Of a stretch of 23,257 bases of DNA, positions 13,832 to 21,310 are shown piece by piece. The stretch is from contig DAOTTX010000335.1 in the NCBI GenBank assembly GCA_034437515.1, forward strand, positions 1 to 23,257. The letters are read 5' to 3'. This DNA is from DAOTTX01 sp034437515. Lineage in GTDB: Bacteria; Chloroflexota; Anaerolineae; Aggregatilineales; Phototrophicaceae. Under the pieces are notes generated by a model, which had not been told where the DNA came from, searched no databases, and worked only from the letters and a program-made list of their open reading frames with translations. A program made the position numbers and the translations under genes. Positions within the stretch are counted from its first letter, which is position 1. The number at the start of each line of letters is the position of its first letter.

Positions 13832-14896
13832 ATGTTTGAGAAACTGTCGAGCATCGAAGACCGCTATCAGGAATTAGAACGGTTGCTTGCCGACCCTGAG
13901 GTCGTCGCCGATTACGAGAACATCGTCAAATATTCCAAAGAACGCTCCGAAATCGGAGACATCGTCACGACCTATCGTGAATATAAGGCCAAAAAAGAGC
14001 AGATCGCCGAAGCGAAAGAAATGCTCGACGACAACGACATGCGCGAACTCGCCCAGGCCGAACTCGATGAGTTAGAGCCGCAAATCCCTGATTATGAGGA
14101 GAAGCTCAAAATGATGCTGCTCCCCAAAGACCCGCGTGACGACAAGAACGTCATTATGGAGCTACGTGCAGGGGCTGGCGGTGATGAGGCCGCGTTGTTC
14201 GTCGCCGATCTATTCCGCATGTACGCCCGCTTTGCGGAGCGTCAGAGCTGGAAGGTCAACATCACATCGGAAAACGAAACCGGCGGCGGTGGCTACAAGC
14301 GCGTCGAGTTTGAGATCAAAGGGGCAGGTGCGTTCAGCCGCTTGAAGTACGAGAGTGGTGTGCATCGTGTGCAGCGCGTGCCGGAAACCGAAAGTCAGGG
14401 ACGCATCCACACCAGCACGGTGACGGTCGCCGTTCTCGCGGAGATAGATGAGGTCGATATTAACCTCGACATGAACGATGTGCGCGTCGATGTTTTCCGT
14501 AGCCAGGGTGCGGGGGGGCAGTCCGTTAACACGACCGACTCGGCGGTACGGATGACGCATATCCCCACCGGGTTAGTGGTCGAAATGCAGGACGAGCGCA
14601 GCCAGCTTCAGAATCGCATTCGCGCCAAGCAGATACTACTCAACCGGCTCTACGAACTCGAAGAGGAACGCCAGCGCAGCGAACGTGAGGCCGAACGGCG
14701 CGGGCAGGTCGGCACCGGTGACCGCTCGGAGAAGATCCGCACGTACAACTATCCGCAAAGCCGTGTGACCGATCACCGCATCAATGTGAGCAATTATAAT
14801 CTACAAGTTGTGATGGAAGGCGACATTCAAGAATTCATCGACGAACTTTCCACCCGTGAGCAAGCCGATAAGCTCGGTGCAGGGTTGGAAGCCTGA
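13832..14896 (+). CDS. prfA: Peptide chain release factor 1
   Basis: Class I release factor, 354 residues, recognising UAA and UAG in the ribosomal A site and triggering peptide release. The stop-codon recognition tripeptide P184-E185-T186 (in RVPETESQGRIHTS) is the PxT of RF1, not the SPF of RF2. The GGQ that reaches the peptidyl-transferase centre is at 228-230, in SQGAGGQSVN, and its glutamine is the target of the methyltransferase encoded next. The acidic domain-1 region and the C-terminal GDRSEKIRTYNYPQ block are intact. Length is normal. GAGGAA about 10 nt upstream supports the start. Its TGA shares a base with the prmC ATG. Confidence 0.98.
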   Translation: MFEKLSSIEDRYQELERLLADPEVVADYENIVKYSKERSEIGDIVTTYREYKAKKEQIAEAKEMLDDNDMRELAQAELDELEPQIPDYEEKLKMMLLPKDPRDDKNVIMELRAGAGGDEAALFVADLFRMYARFAERQSWKVNITSENETGGGGYKRVEFEIKGAGAFSRLKYESGVHRVQRVPETESQGRIHTSTVTVAVLAEIDEVDINLDMNDVRVDVFRSQGAGGQSVNTTDSAVRMTHIPTGLVVEMQDERSQLQNRIRAKQILLNRLYELEEERQRSEREAERRGQVGTGDRSEKIRTYNYPQSRVTDHRINVSNYNLQVVMEGDIQEFIDELSTREQADKLGAGLEA

Positions 14897-15735
14897 TGAC
14901 CACCATCGCCGTCGCCCTTGCGGATGCCAAACCACGCATTGCGGCGGCCTCATCTTCCGCCAGCCTAGACGCCCAATTGCTACTGGCGGAAGTCCTCTGT
15001 GTAGGCCGTGCAAGTGTCATCGCCCATCCAGAGCGTGTGCTGACGACAGCACAGGCCGCACAGTACGAGGCCTGGGTAACCCGACGTGCTGCCGGGGAAC
15101 CGATCGCGTATTTGCTGGGACGCAAGCCGTTTTACGACCGTGAGATGATCGTCACACCCGATGTGCTGGTGCCACGTCCTGAAACCGAACATCTGTTAGA
15201 AGCGGCTCTGGATGCCATCCCCATCGAGGCCAGCATCACCGCCGTTGATGTCGGCACGGGCAGCGGAGCGATTGCGGTCACGTTTGCCGCGCTGCGTCCA
15301 CGAGCGACGGTTTACGGCGTCGATGTTAGCTCGGCGGCGCTTGGGGTCGCTGCACGCAATGTAACCGCACAAAACGTAAGCGTCGAGCTGCTGCAAAGTG
15401 ATTTGTTGTCCGCGCTGGTCGAACAGGGCATCACCGTCGATCTGCTGCTGGCGAACTTACCCTATATCGTCACCGATGAGATGCACCGTCTCGCCGTCAG
15501 CCAGCATGAACCACATCTCGCGCTTGACGGCGGTGCAGACGGCCTCGACTTGTTTCGACGCATGTTTGCACAGGTGCCGGTGGTTTGCAAATCGGGGGCA
15601 ATGCTGCTGCTCGAAATCGGCGCGGATCAAGGTGAGACGGTGCCTACACTCGCACAGCAGATGCTCAACCCGGCTCAGATCAGCCTGACACAAGACTACG
15701 CCGGCTTAGATCGTGTGGTGAGCATCCAGCTTTAA
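14896..15735 (+). CDS. prmC: Release factor glutamine N5-methyltransferase
   Basis: A 279-residue SAM-dependent methyltransferase (PrmC/HemK) that methylates the GGQ glutamine of release factors. The N-terminal substrate-binding helical domain ends near 90. VLVPRPETEHL around 91-101 is the family signature. The SAM loop is VDVGTGSGAIAV near 117-128. The catalytic motif reads N187-L188-P189-Y190 in place of the usual NPPY; the asparagine, second proline and tyrosine are kept, so activity is plausible. The start overlaps the prfA stop by one base (TGATG), a common and functionally sensible pairing. Its stop overlaps the convergent STAS-like gene by 3 bp. Confidence 0.95.
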   Translation: MTTIAVALADAKPRIAAASSSASLDAQLLLAEVLCVGRASVIAHPERVLTTAQAAQYEAWVTRRAAGEPIAYLLGRKPFYDREMIVTPDVLVPRPETEHLLEAALDAIPIEASITAVDVGTGSGAIAVTFAALRPRATVYGVDVSSAALGVAARNVTAQNVSVELLQSDLLSALVEQGITVDLLLANLPYIVTDEMHRLAVSQHEPHLALDGGADGLDLFRRMFAQVPVVCKSGAMLLLEIGADQGETVPTLAQQMLNPAQISLTQDYAGLDRVVSIQL

Positions 15736-16106
15736 GCGTAACAGTCATAAAAGTCCTCGATCAGCGCGTGCGCTTCCGGCGCGGTGGCGACTAATTCCAT
15801 CTGATTGCCCAACCAGGGGTTTAGATTGCCCAGAAGCGACACCGTGTAGTCTATCGCTTGCGTTTTGCCGATGATTACCAGCAACCCCAGGTTCGCCGGG
15901 AGCCGGTTCGTTATCTCGCGCAGGAGTTCCAGGGTGGGTTGTAGTTCTCCCTCGAATTCGTAAATCATGCTGACCTGTGCGTTCTCACCGGAAAATACAT
16001 GTAGGTGACGCGAACGCAAATAATCGAAGGCGGCAAACGTCCAATTTTCTGGGAACGTCATATGAACGACATAGTGATCGTTGATGATGCTGGTACGAGC
16101 GTACAT
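15732..16106 (-). CDS. Small STAS/SpoIIAA-like protein (2 of 3)
   Basis: A 124-residue soluble protein. It begins with a beta strand (YVVHMTFPENW), then TFAAFDYLRSRHL, a strand (AQVSMIYEFEG) with the conserved downstream P, helix TLELLREITNRLP, strand LGLLVIIGKTQ, and a final TAPEAHALIEDFY helix. The layout matches the gene immediately upstream and the one at 13095-13520. The conserved aspartate of DLS/DFS motifs is replaced here by EFEG. It starts 3 bp after its neighbour's stop, with GGAG about 11 nt before the ATG, so the two form an operon. Its end overlaps the convergent prmC end. Function unknown; fold assignment is by pattern only. Confidence 0.6.
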   Translation of the reverse strand: MYARTSIINDHYVVHMTFPENWTFAAFDYLRSRHLHVFSGENAQVSMIYEFEGELQPTLELLREITNRLPANLGLLVIIGKTQAIDYTVSLLGNLNPWLGNQMELVATAPEAHALIEDFYDCYA

Positions 16107-16109
16107 GAT

Positions 16110-16514
16110 TTAACTGGCTCCTATGGTAGCAACGGTTTGATACGCCTGTTCGTCTTTACGACGGTTGATGAACAACCGGGCAGCGGCGAGGTCATCAGCA
16201 TAATGTAAGCGCTCGCGCTCCGTCTGGAAGGTTTTAATGTAAAAGTTATAAGCCTCGGCTTGTCCGACGATAACGTAAACGTCAGATGTCCGTTTGACCT
16301 GACGCAGCATCTGCCGCGTGCGAATCATGAAACTATCCGGCATTGCCTTGCATTTGCTCAGATCAAAAATGAAATCAACACGATGAGGTTGGTCGATAAT
16401 GATTCGGCGTGCTTCGGCACGGGCAGCCTCAAATTCTTGCCACGTCCATTTTTTGTGAAAGGCATAACGCCAAATTGTTTTCTTGTTGTTGTCCCATCGG
16501 GTTTTTACGGGCAT
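16110..16514 (-). CDS. Small STAS/SpoIIAA-like protein (3 of 3)
   Basis: A 134-residue soluble protein. The core is WRYAFHKKWTWQEFEAARAE, then VDFIFDLSKCKAMPDSF, a helix MIRTRQMLRQVKR, strand VYVIVGQAEAY and DLAAARLFINRRK. The W-x-W-x2-F entry to the first helix and DLS-x5-P are typical of SpoIIAA/STAS-like regulators and are shared with the two other small genes. GAGG 6 nt before the ATG at 16514 decides the start over the ATG four codons upstream at 16526. It is the first gene of a two-gene transcript. Upstream, ATGGCTT at 16557-16563 is mirrored at 16582-16588, in the space shared with the divergent aminotransferase. Function unknown. Confidence 0.65.
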   Translation of the reverse strand: MPVKTRWDNNKKTIWRYAFHKKWTWQEFEAARAEARRIIIDQPHRVDFIFDLSKCKAMPDSFMIRTRQMLRQVKRTSDVYVIVGQAEAYNFYIKTFQTERERLHYADDLAAARLFINRRKDEQAYQTVATIGAS

Positions 16515-16626
16515 AATGTTCCTCATAGATAACGGAGATAACGATTAATTACTACAATGGCTTCTCACTCTTGATAATAATAAGCCATGTTCCTTGAATA
16601 AGGTATATAGAAAACATTGATATTAT

Positions 16627-17742
16627 ATGAAAAATTTATTTAAAATTGAGGAGTGTATTCATTTTCTCAATCATGGATCGTTCGGTGCGTGCTCGGCCGA
16701 GGTCTTTGAGGTTTACCAGAATTGGCAGCACGAACTCGAATGCCAGCCGGTCGAATTCCTACAGCGGCGTTATCATGATCTGATGGATGAGGCGCGTGCA
16801 GCATTGTCAGCTTACGTCAACGCCCCGGTGGAGACGTTGGTGTACGTACCTAACGCGACGGTCGGGATCAACATGGTGGCGCGTTCGCTCAAGCTCAACC
16901 CCGGTGACGAGGTGCTGGCGACCGACCATGAGTACGGCGCGATTGACTCCACATGGCGTTTCGTCTGTGAGCGCAGCGATGCGGTTTACAAACAGCAGCC
17001 GATCCACACACCGTTAACCGATGATGAAGCGTTCATCGAGCAGGTGTGGCAGGGCGTCACTCCGCGCACCCGTGTGATTGCCCTGAGTCATATCACTTCT
17101 CCCACCGCGCTGACCTTCCCGGTCGCGGCAGTCTGCGCACGGGCACGGCGTGAGGGCATCCTCACGGTGATCGACGGGGCACACACACCGGGGCAGCTTG
17201 CGCTCGATCTCAGTGCGGTCGGCGCAGACTTTTACACAGGCAATTGTCATAAATGGCTGTGTGCCCCCAAGGGTAGCGGCTTTCTCTATGTTCGTCCGGA
17301 ACAACATGCGATCATCGAACCACTGGTGATTAGCTGGGGCTGGGAAGAACAAACCACTTTCGCCATGCGCAATCAATGGTGGGGCACCCGCGACATCGCC
17401 GCCTACTTGAGCGTCCCCGCTGCGATTGCTTTCCAGCAGCGGCACAATTGGGACGCCGTGCGTGACCGCTGTCATAGGCTGGCGGTCGAGACGTGGGAGC
17501 GCCTCACCGCGCTAACCGGTCTGCCACCGCTGAGTGACTCCGCACACTTCGTACAGATGTTCACCGTTCCCGTGCCTGTCGAGGATGTGATGGCGCTCAA
17601 GACACGGCTCTATGACGAATACAACATCGAAGTGCCGGGGATCATCTGGCGCGACCAGTCGTACCTGCGCATTTCCGTACAGGGCTATAACACTGCTGAC
17701 GATCTCGATAAGTTGGTTGAAGCGTTGGGATTGTTGCTGTAA
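16627..17742 (+). CDS. Class V aminotransferase, isopenicillin N epimerase-like
   Basis: A 371-residue PLP enzyme of aminotransferase class V (CsdA/CefD superfamily), cytoplasmic. FLNHGSFGACS near residues 13-23 is the start typical of the isopenicillin N epimerase-like subgroup. PNATVGINMVARSL contributes the phosphate-binding loop at about 75-88. D183 in VIDGAHTPGQ contacts the pyridine nitrogen. K209 in GNCHKWLCAPKG is the PLP lysine. GWGWEEQT-like residues follow, and the C-terminal domain is complete. Relatives act as epimerases, cysteine lyases or desulfurases; no sulfur-relay or beta-lactam gene is near, so the reaction is open. The first codons are AT-rich and no good Shine-Dalgarno site precedes the ATG. 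The gene converges on pyrH. Confidence 0.87.
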   Translation: MKNLFKIEECIHFLNHGSFGACSAEVFEVYQNWQHELECQPVEFLQRRYHDLMDEARAALSAYVNAPVETLVYVPNATVGINMVARSLKLNPGDEVLATDHEYGAIDSTWRFVCERSDAVYKQQPIHTPLTDDEAFIEQVWQGVTPRTRVIALSHITSPTALTFPVAAVCARARREGILTVIDGAHTPGQLALDLSAVGADFYTGNCHKWLCAPKGSGFLYVRPEQHAIIEPLVISWGWEEQTTFAMRNQWWGTRDIAAYLSVPAAIAFQQRHNWDAVRDRCHRLAVETWERLTALTGLPPLSDSAHFVQMFTVPVPVEDVMALKTRLYDEYNIEVPGIIWRDQSYLRISVQGYNTADDLDKLVEALGLLL

Positions 17743-17767
17743 GCGAGCGAATCCATCACCATATACA

Positions 17768-17791
17768 GGACGCCGGATACAAGTGGCGTCC
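17768..17791. terminator. Hairpin between convergent aminotransferase and pyrH
   Basis: GGACGCC (17768-17774) and GGCGTCC (17785-17791) form a 7-bp perfect stem with a 10-nt loop between two convergent genes. There is no T-run on either side, so termination is plausible but weakly supported. Confidence 0.4.
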
Positions 17792-17806
17792 CTCGCGGCG
17801 ATTATC

Positions 17807-18559
17807 TTAAAGCAGGGTTCCGTCGGCGTTGATGAGTGTGCCGACCTCACTATGCCCGTTGACGGCTTCGTACAGGTCGCGCTCCGCCCAGAAGTCCAGC
17901 ACCATGATCGGCATGTTATTCTCCTGGCAGAGCGTGAAGGCGGTCATATCCATCACCTTGAGCTTGCTTTCCAGCACTTGATCGTAGTTGAGCCGGGCGA
18001 AGCGGGTCGCATCGGGATTTTTCTTCGGGTCTGCGGAATACACCCCGTTGACTTTCGTCGCTTTGATGACGATGTCCGCGTTGATCTCCATCGCACGCAA
18101 TGCGGCGGCGGTGTCGGTCGTAAAGTAGGGGTTGCCCGTCCCGCCAGCGATGATGACCACCCGTCCCTTTTCTAAATGCCGAATAGCCCGCAAGCGGATA
18201 TACGGTTCTGCAACTTCGTTCATCTGGATGGCGGTTTGCACGCGGGTGGGTACGCCGACGCGCTCTAGTGCGTCTCTCAGCGCCAACCCGTTCATCACGG
18301 TGGCGAGCATCCCCATATGGTCGGCAGTCGTTTGATCCATGCCGCGCTCCACACCAGTAGACCCGCGCCACAGGTTCCCCGCACCGATGACGATGCCAAT
18401 CTGCAAGCCGAGGTCGTATACTTGCTTGACTTTATGTGCGATCTGGTCGGCATGGTCGGGGTTGATGCCGCTGCCACCTTTGAGTGCGAGCGCCTCCCCG
18501 CTGAGCTTGAGTAGGATTCGATTGTAGGCGAGGTCGCCGCTACCGTTTGACGTTGCCAT
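17807..18559 (-). CDS. pyrH: Uridylate (UMP) kinase
   Basis: UMP kinase of the amino-acid-kinase fold, 250 residues, converting UMP to UDP with ATP in pyrimidine nucleotide synthesis. Landmarks: NRILLKLSGEALA with the catalytic lysine near residue 18, IGIVIGAGNLWRG (phosphate loop), DHMGMLATVMNGLALRDAL, GGTGNPYFTTDTAAALRA (UMP site) and KATKVNGVYSADP. A GGAG lies about 9 nt before the ATG. It is third after rpsB and tsf, the conserved bacterial order, but an intrinsic terminator separates it from tsf, so it depends on read-through or an unseen promoter. The usual next gene, frr, is not downstream; a convergent aminotransferase is there instead. Confidence 0.97.
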   Translation of the reverse strand: MATSNGSGDLAYNRILLKLSGEALALKGGSGINPDHADQIAHKVKQVYDLGLQIGIVIGAGNLWRGSTGVERGMDQTTADHMGMLATVMNGLALRDALERVGVPTRVQTAIQMNEVAEPYIRLRAIRHLEKGRVVIIAGGTGNPYFTTDTAAALRAMEINADIVIKATKVNGVYSADPKKNPDATRFARLNYDQVLESKLKVMDMTAFTLCQENNMPIMVLDFWAERDLYEAVNGHSEVGTLINADGTLL

Positions 18560-18589
18560 AGGTTTCTGCTCCTTAACTGAGTACCAGGC

Positions 18590-18620
18590 AAAAAAAAGGG
18601 ACTAGCAAATGCTAATCCCT
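18590..18620 (-). terminator. Intrinsic terminator between tsf and pyrH
   Basis: Read on the minus strand, AGGGATTAGC, a loop of ATTT and GCTAGTCCCT form a 10-bp stem (one G-U pair), followed immediately by eight T. This is the clearest Rho-independent terminator in the window. It lies about 54 bp after the tsf stop and 31 bp before the pyrH ATG. Confidence 0.88.
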
Positions 18621-18627
18621 GTGTTGT

Positions 18628-18640
18628 GTGATGACATCAC
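18628..18640. promoter_or_regulatory. Palindrome GTGATG-A-CATCAC after tsf
   Basis: A perfect 6-1-6 inverted repeat in the tsf-pyrH gap, eight bases upstream (minus strand) of the terminator stem. It could be a protein site regulating pyrH or just a small hairpin. It resembles a CRP-type site but has the wrong spacing. Confidence 0.25.
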
Positions 18641-18673
18641 GTTCCTAGGTAGGCCGGGAATGTTCGGCGCTGC

Positions 18674-19312
18674 TTACTCATCAGTTTCTTCTTCGTCACC
18701 CTCGCCGAGTGCAAAGCGTGAGAAGCGCGAAATCTGCACACTCTCGCCGATCTCCGCGACCGTCTCTTGCAGCAAATCCTTGATCTTCTTGGAGTCGTCT
18801 TTGATGAAGTCTTGTTCCATCAGCACGATCTCATCGTAGTATTTGCCCATACGCCCTTCGATGATACGTTCCAGGATCTCGTCAGGCTTGTTGGCGTTCT
18901 TCTCGTCTTCCTTGAGGATGCGCATTTGCATCTCGCGTTCTTTTCGCGTCAGCGCCTCCGGCACGTCTTCCACGTTGACATACAGTGGAGACATATTGGC
19001 GATGTGTAGGGCGACATCCTTCGCAAAACTCTTGAAGGCGTCGGTCGCGGCGACGAAGTCCGTCTCACAGTTAACTTCAACCATCACACCCAGCCGGGCA
19101 TCGTGATGCAGGTACATCTCAATAGCACCTTCGTTCATGGTGCGGCCAGCACCCAGCTTCTTAGCGGCTTTGCTCAGCCCTTTTTCTCGCAAGAACTCGA
19201 TTGCTTTTTGCACATCGCCGTCGGTTTCCTGAAGTGCTTTCTTGCAATCTAGCGGACCCGCACCGGTTGCCTCGCGCAGTTCCTTGACCATTTTGGCGGT
19301 AATTTCAGCCAT
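18674..19312 (-). CDS. tsf: Elongation factor Ts (short form)
   Basis: EF-Ts, the guanine-nucleotide exchange factor of EF-Tu, 212 residues. The N-terminal UBA-like domain is TAKMVKELREATGAGPLDCK with DVQKAIEFLREKG, and the core has the TDFV motif in VEVNCETDFVAATDAF that displaces Mg2+ in EF-Tu. It is shorter than the 283-residue E. coli protein because it has a single core subdomain, as in Thermus and other short-form EF-Ts, so this is not a truncation. The C-terminus ends in the acidic GEGDEEETDE. It starts 8 bp after the rpsB stop, so the two are translated from one message. Confidence 0.97.
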   Translation of the reverse strand: MAEITAKMVKELREATGAGPLDCKKALQETDGDVQKAIEFLREKGLSKAAKKLGAGRTMNEGAIEMYLHHDARLGVMVEVNCETDFVAATDAFKSFAKDVALHIANMSPLYVNVEDVPEALTRKEREMQMRILKEDEKNANKPDEILERIIEGRMGKYYDEIVLMEQDFIKDDSKKIKDLLQETVAEIGESVQISRFSRFALGEGDEEETDE

Positions 19313-19320
19313 TGCTGATT

Positions 19321-20169
19321 CTATTCCTCGTCTTCGTCTTCGTCAAATAGCTTGGAGTCGCGCAGCTTCGCCAGGGTTGATTCCCCCAGGAATTGCTCGT
19401 CGTTTTCATCCTCGTCGTAGTCGTAGGCATCGTAGTCGATGTCTCCGCCTTGTTCCCCATCGTCATCCGCCATTGCGGAGCCGCGAATGTTTTTGCCTTC
19501 CAACACCGCATCGGCGACGGCACCGACGACCAGTTTGATCGCACGCATCGCATCGTCGTTAGCGGGCAGGATGTAGTCGATGTCGTCCGGGTTGCTGTTG
19601 GTATCCGTCATCGCGAGGATCGGAATATCGAGCTTATTGGCTTCCTGCACAGCGGTGATCTCACGATGGGTATCGACGATGAACAGAATATCCGGCAGGC
19701 GCTTCATATCGCGGATGCCGCCCAGACGTATTTGCAGCTTCTCGATCTTCCGCTGGAGCATCACGCCTTCACGCTTGGTGATCTTAGCGAAATCACCCCG
19801 GTCGCGGCGTGCTTCAAGTTGCTTTAGCGTGTCGATGCGATCACGAATGGTGCGCCAGTTTGTCAGCGTGCCACCGAGCCAGCGTTGGTTGACGTAAGGC
19901 ATCCCGCAGCGTCCAGCTTCACGGGCGATGGTTTCCTGGGCCTGGCGCTTGGTACCAACAAACAACACCGTACCGCCCCCTGCGACGAGATCACGCACGA
20001 TGTCGTGGAAATCATTGAGGTTGACGATGGTCTGTTGTAAGTCGATAATGTGGATGCCGTTACGTTGAGTGAAGATGTACGGCTGCATTTTGGGGTTCCA
20101 CTTCTGTGTACGATGACCGAAGTGAACACCCGTCTCGAGCAATTGCTTGAGCGTTACTTGCGAAGGCAT
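19321..20169 (-). CDS. rpsB: 30S ribosomal protein S2
   Basis: Ribosomal protein S2, 282 residues, a late-assembling small-subunit protein that also helps bind S1 where present. LLETGVHFGHRTQKWNPKM near residues 10-28, DLQQTIVNLNDF, VLFVGTKRQAQETI and NQRWLGGTLTNW are diagnostic. The fold is complete by about residue 230. After it comes an unusual extension of about 45 residues, very rich in D, E and Y (DIDYDAYDYDEDENDEQF) and ending DEDEDEE. AGGAG lies about 11 nt before the ATG. First gene of rpsB-tsf, with a promoter about 130 bp upstream. Confidence 0.98.
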   Translation of the reverse strand: MPSQVTLKQLLETGVHFGHRTQKWNPKMQPYIFTQRNGIHIIDLQQTIVNLNDFHDIVRDLVAGGGTVLFVGTKRQAQETIAREAGRCGMPYVNQRWLGGTLTNWRTIRDRIDTLKQLEARRDRGDFAKITKREGVMLQRKIEKLQIRLGGIRDMKRLPDILFIVDTHREITAVQEANKLDIPILAMTDTNSNPDDIDYILPANDDAMRAIKLVVGAVADAVLEGKNIRGSAMADDDGEQGGDIDYDAYDYDEDENDEQFLGESTLAKLRDSKLFDEDEDEE

Positions 20170-20298
20170 AAATTCAGTTACTCCTGATTGTCGTGTTTAT
20201 GCGATCACGCCCTTCGTCCCTGTGCTTAATCTGCTCTGCAGACAACACCAGCGGCAGGTCCAGACGTGTGATATTTGCCTCAAGATTGAAGCCGACGC

Positions 20299-20327
20299 AT
20301 TGTAGCATAGCGGTCATCGTGCGACAA
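20299..20327 (-). promoter_or_regulatory. Promoter of rpsB-tsf
   Basis: On the minus strand TTGTCG (20327-20322), a 17-bp spacer and TACAAT (20304-20299), with TGC just before the -10 (extended -10). The start would be near 20292 and the leader about 120 nt, long enough for autoregulation by S2. Confidence 0.65.
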
Positions 20328-20378
20328 CGGTTAAAGCTGATGTTCAGTGCATAGTTTACCTGGCGAGAGGCTCGACCA

Positions 20379-21221
20379 ATGCAACTCAAACGTTTCACCA
20401 ATCCTCAATTGTTTTACGATCATACCGCACCATTTTTGTTGGATCACGAAGCTGAGAATAACTTGATCCTCGGCATTACAGGTGAAATCAACAGCGGTCG
20501 ATACGAAAATTCTTACATGGCCTGTGTAGAAGATGAAACAGGCATACGACTGGTCGCTTTGCGTACACCGTCAAACAACGTATTGCTTTCCACTACAGAT
20601 GTTGTGCCTACTGGTGTGCTCCCACTGTTAGTCACCGACCTGCGAGCGACTTACAACACCATCCCCGGCGTGAACGGGCCGAAGGGACTGGCCGCTGCTT
20701 TCGCCCGGTCGTGGGGTCAGCCGCATCACCTCAAGATGGCACAGTGCATCTACAAACTCACGGAGGTCATAGCGGTCAACGGTGTTGCTGGTGACCTACG
20801 CCGTGCCACCGCCGCTGACCATGATCTGATTGTCCATTGGTTGAACAGTTTTGATCGAGATGTACTGGGCAAGCTCACAGATCAAGCAGAGAGCGACAAG
20901 CGGGCACAGCACTTCTACAACAGTGACCCGACACAACGCGGCTTGTACCTGTGGTTGGTTGACGGTGCACCAGTCTCGATGGCGGGTTATGCTGGGCCAA
21001 CCCCTAACGGCATCCGCGTGCTGGCGGTCTACACACCACCGGAACAGCGCAAACGGGGTTATGCCAGCGCATCAGTCGCCGCACTCAGCCAACAGTTACT
21101 CGATGAAGATCGTCAGTTTTGCTTTCTCTACACCGATCTGGGAAACCCGACTTCGAATCACATTTATCAGACCATCGGTTACAAACCCGTGCTTGATGTC
21201 GATATGTTCGCCTTCGAGTGA
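20379..21221 (+). CDS. GNAT-family N-acetyltransferase
   Basis: A 280-residue cytoplasmic protein. The C-terminal half, from about 145, is a GNAT domain that transfers acetyl from acetyl-CoA. LRRATAADHDLIVHWLNSF opens it, and VYTPPEQRKRGYASASVAAL is motif A with the R-x-x-G-x-A pyrophosphate loop. CFLYTDLGNPTSNHIYQTIG is motif B with the usual N-x-x-Y. The N-terminal half (MQLKRFTNPQLFYDHTAPFL through LAAAFARSWG) is the longer helper domain seen in this two-part group of predicted acetyltransferases. A GAGAGG lies upstream of the ATG. The gene diverges from rpsB. Acceptor unknown. Confidence 0.88.
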   Translation: MQLKRFTNPQLFYDHTAPFLLDHEAENNLILGITGEINSGRYENSYMACVEDETGIRLVALRTPSNNVLLSTTDVVPTGVLPLLVTDLRATYNTIPGVNGPKGLAAAFARSWGQPHHLKMAQCIYKLTEVIAVNGVAGDLRRATAADHDLIVHWLNSFDRDVLGKLTDQAESDKRAQHFYNSDPTQRGLYLWLVDGAPVSMAGYAGPTPNGIRVLAVYTPPEQRKRGYASASVAALSQQLLDEDRQFCFLYTDLGNPTSNHIYQTIGYKPVLDVDMFAFE

Positions 21222-21310
21222 GACACAAACACTTTACGAACGATGCAAACATTTATTTTTATGTTAATATATGGCTATATCTCATGATGGATGAATTGGA
21301 AATAACGCCC

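Noticed and set aside
18628..18640. TGTGATGACATCACG as a CRP site
   Set aside because: The half-sites are separated by 5 bases instead of 6, and the position after tsf is not typical; kept only as an unexplained palindrome.
18674..19312. EF-Ts as a truncated gene
   Set aside because: At 212 residues it matches the short, single-core form of EF-Ts known from Thermus and other lineages, with UBA and TDFV regions intact.
20174..20401. Minus-strand 75-codon frame in the rpsB leader
   Set aside because: It would span the rpsB promoter and begins inside the divergent acetyltransferase gene; no ribosome site or family resemblance.
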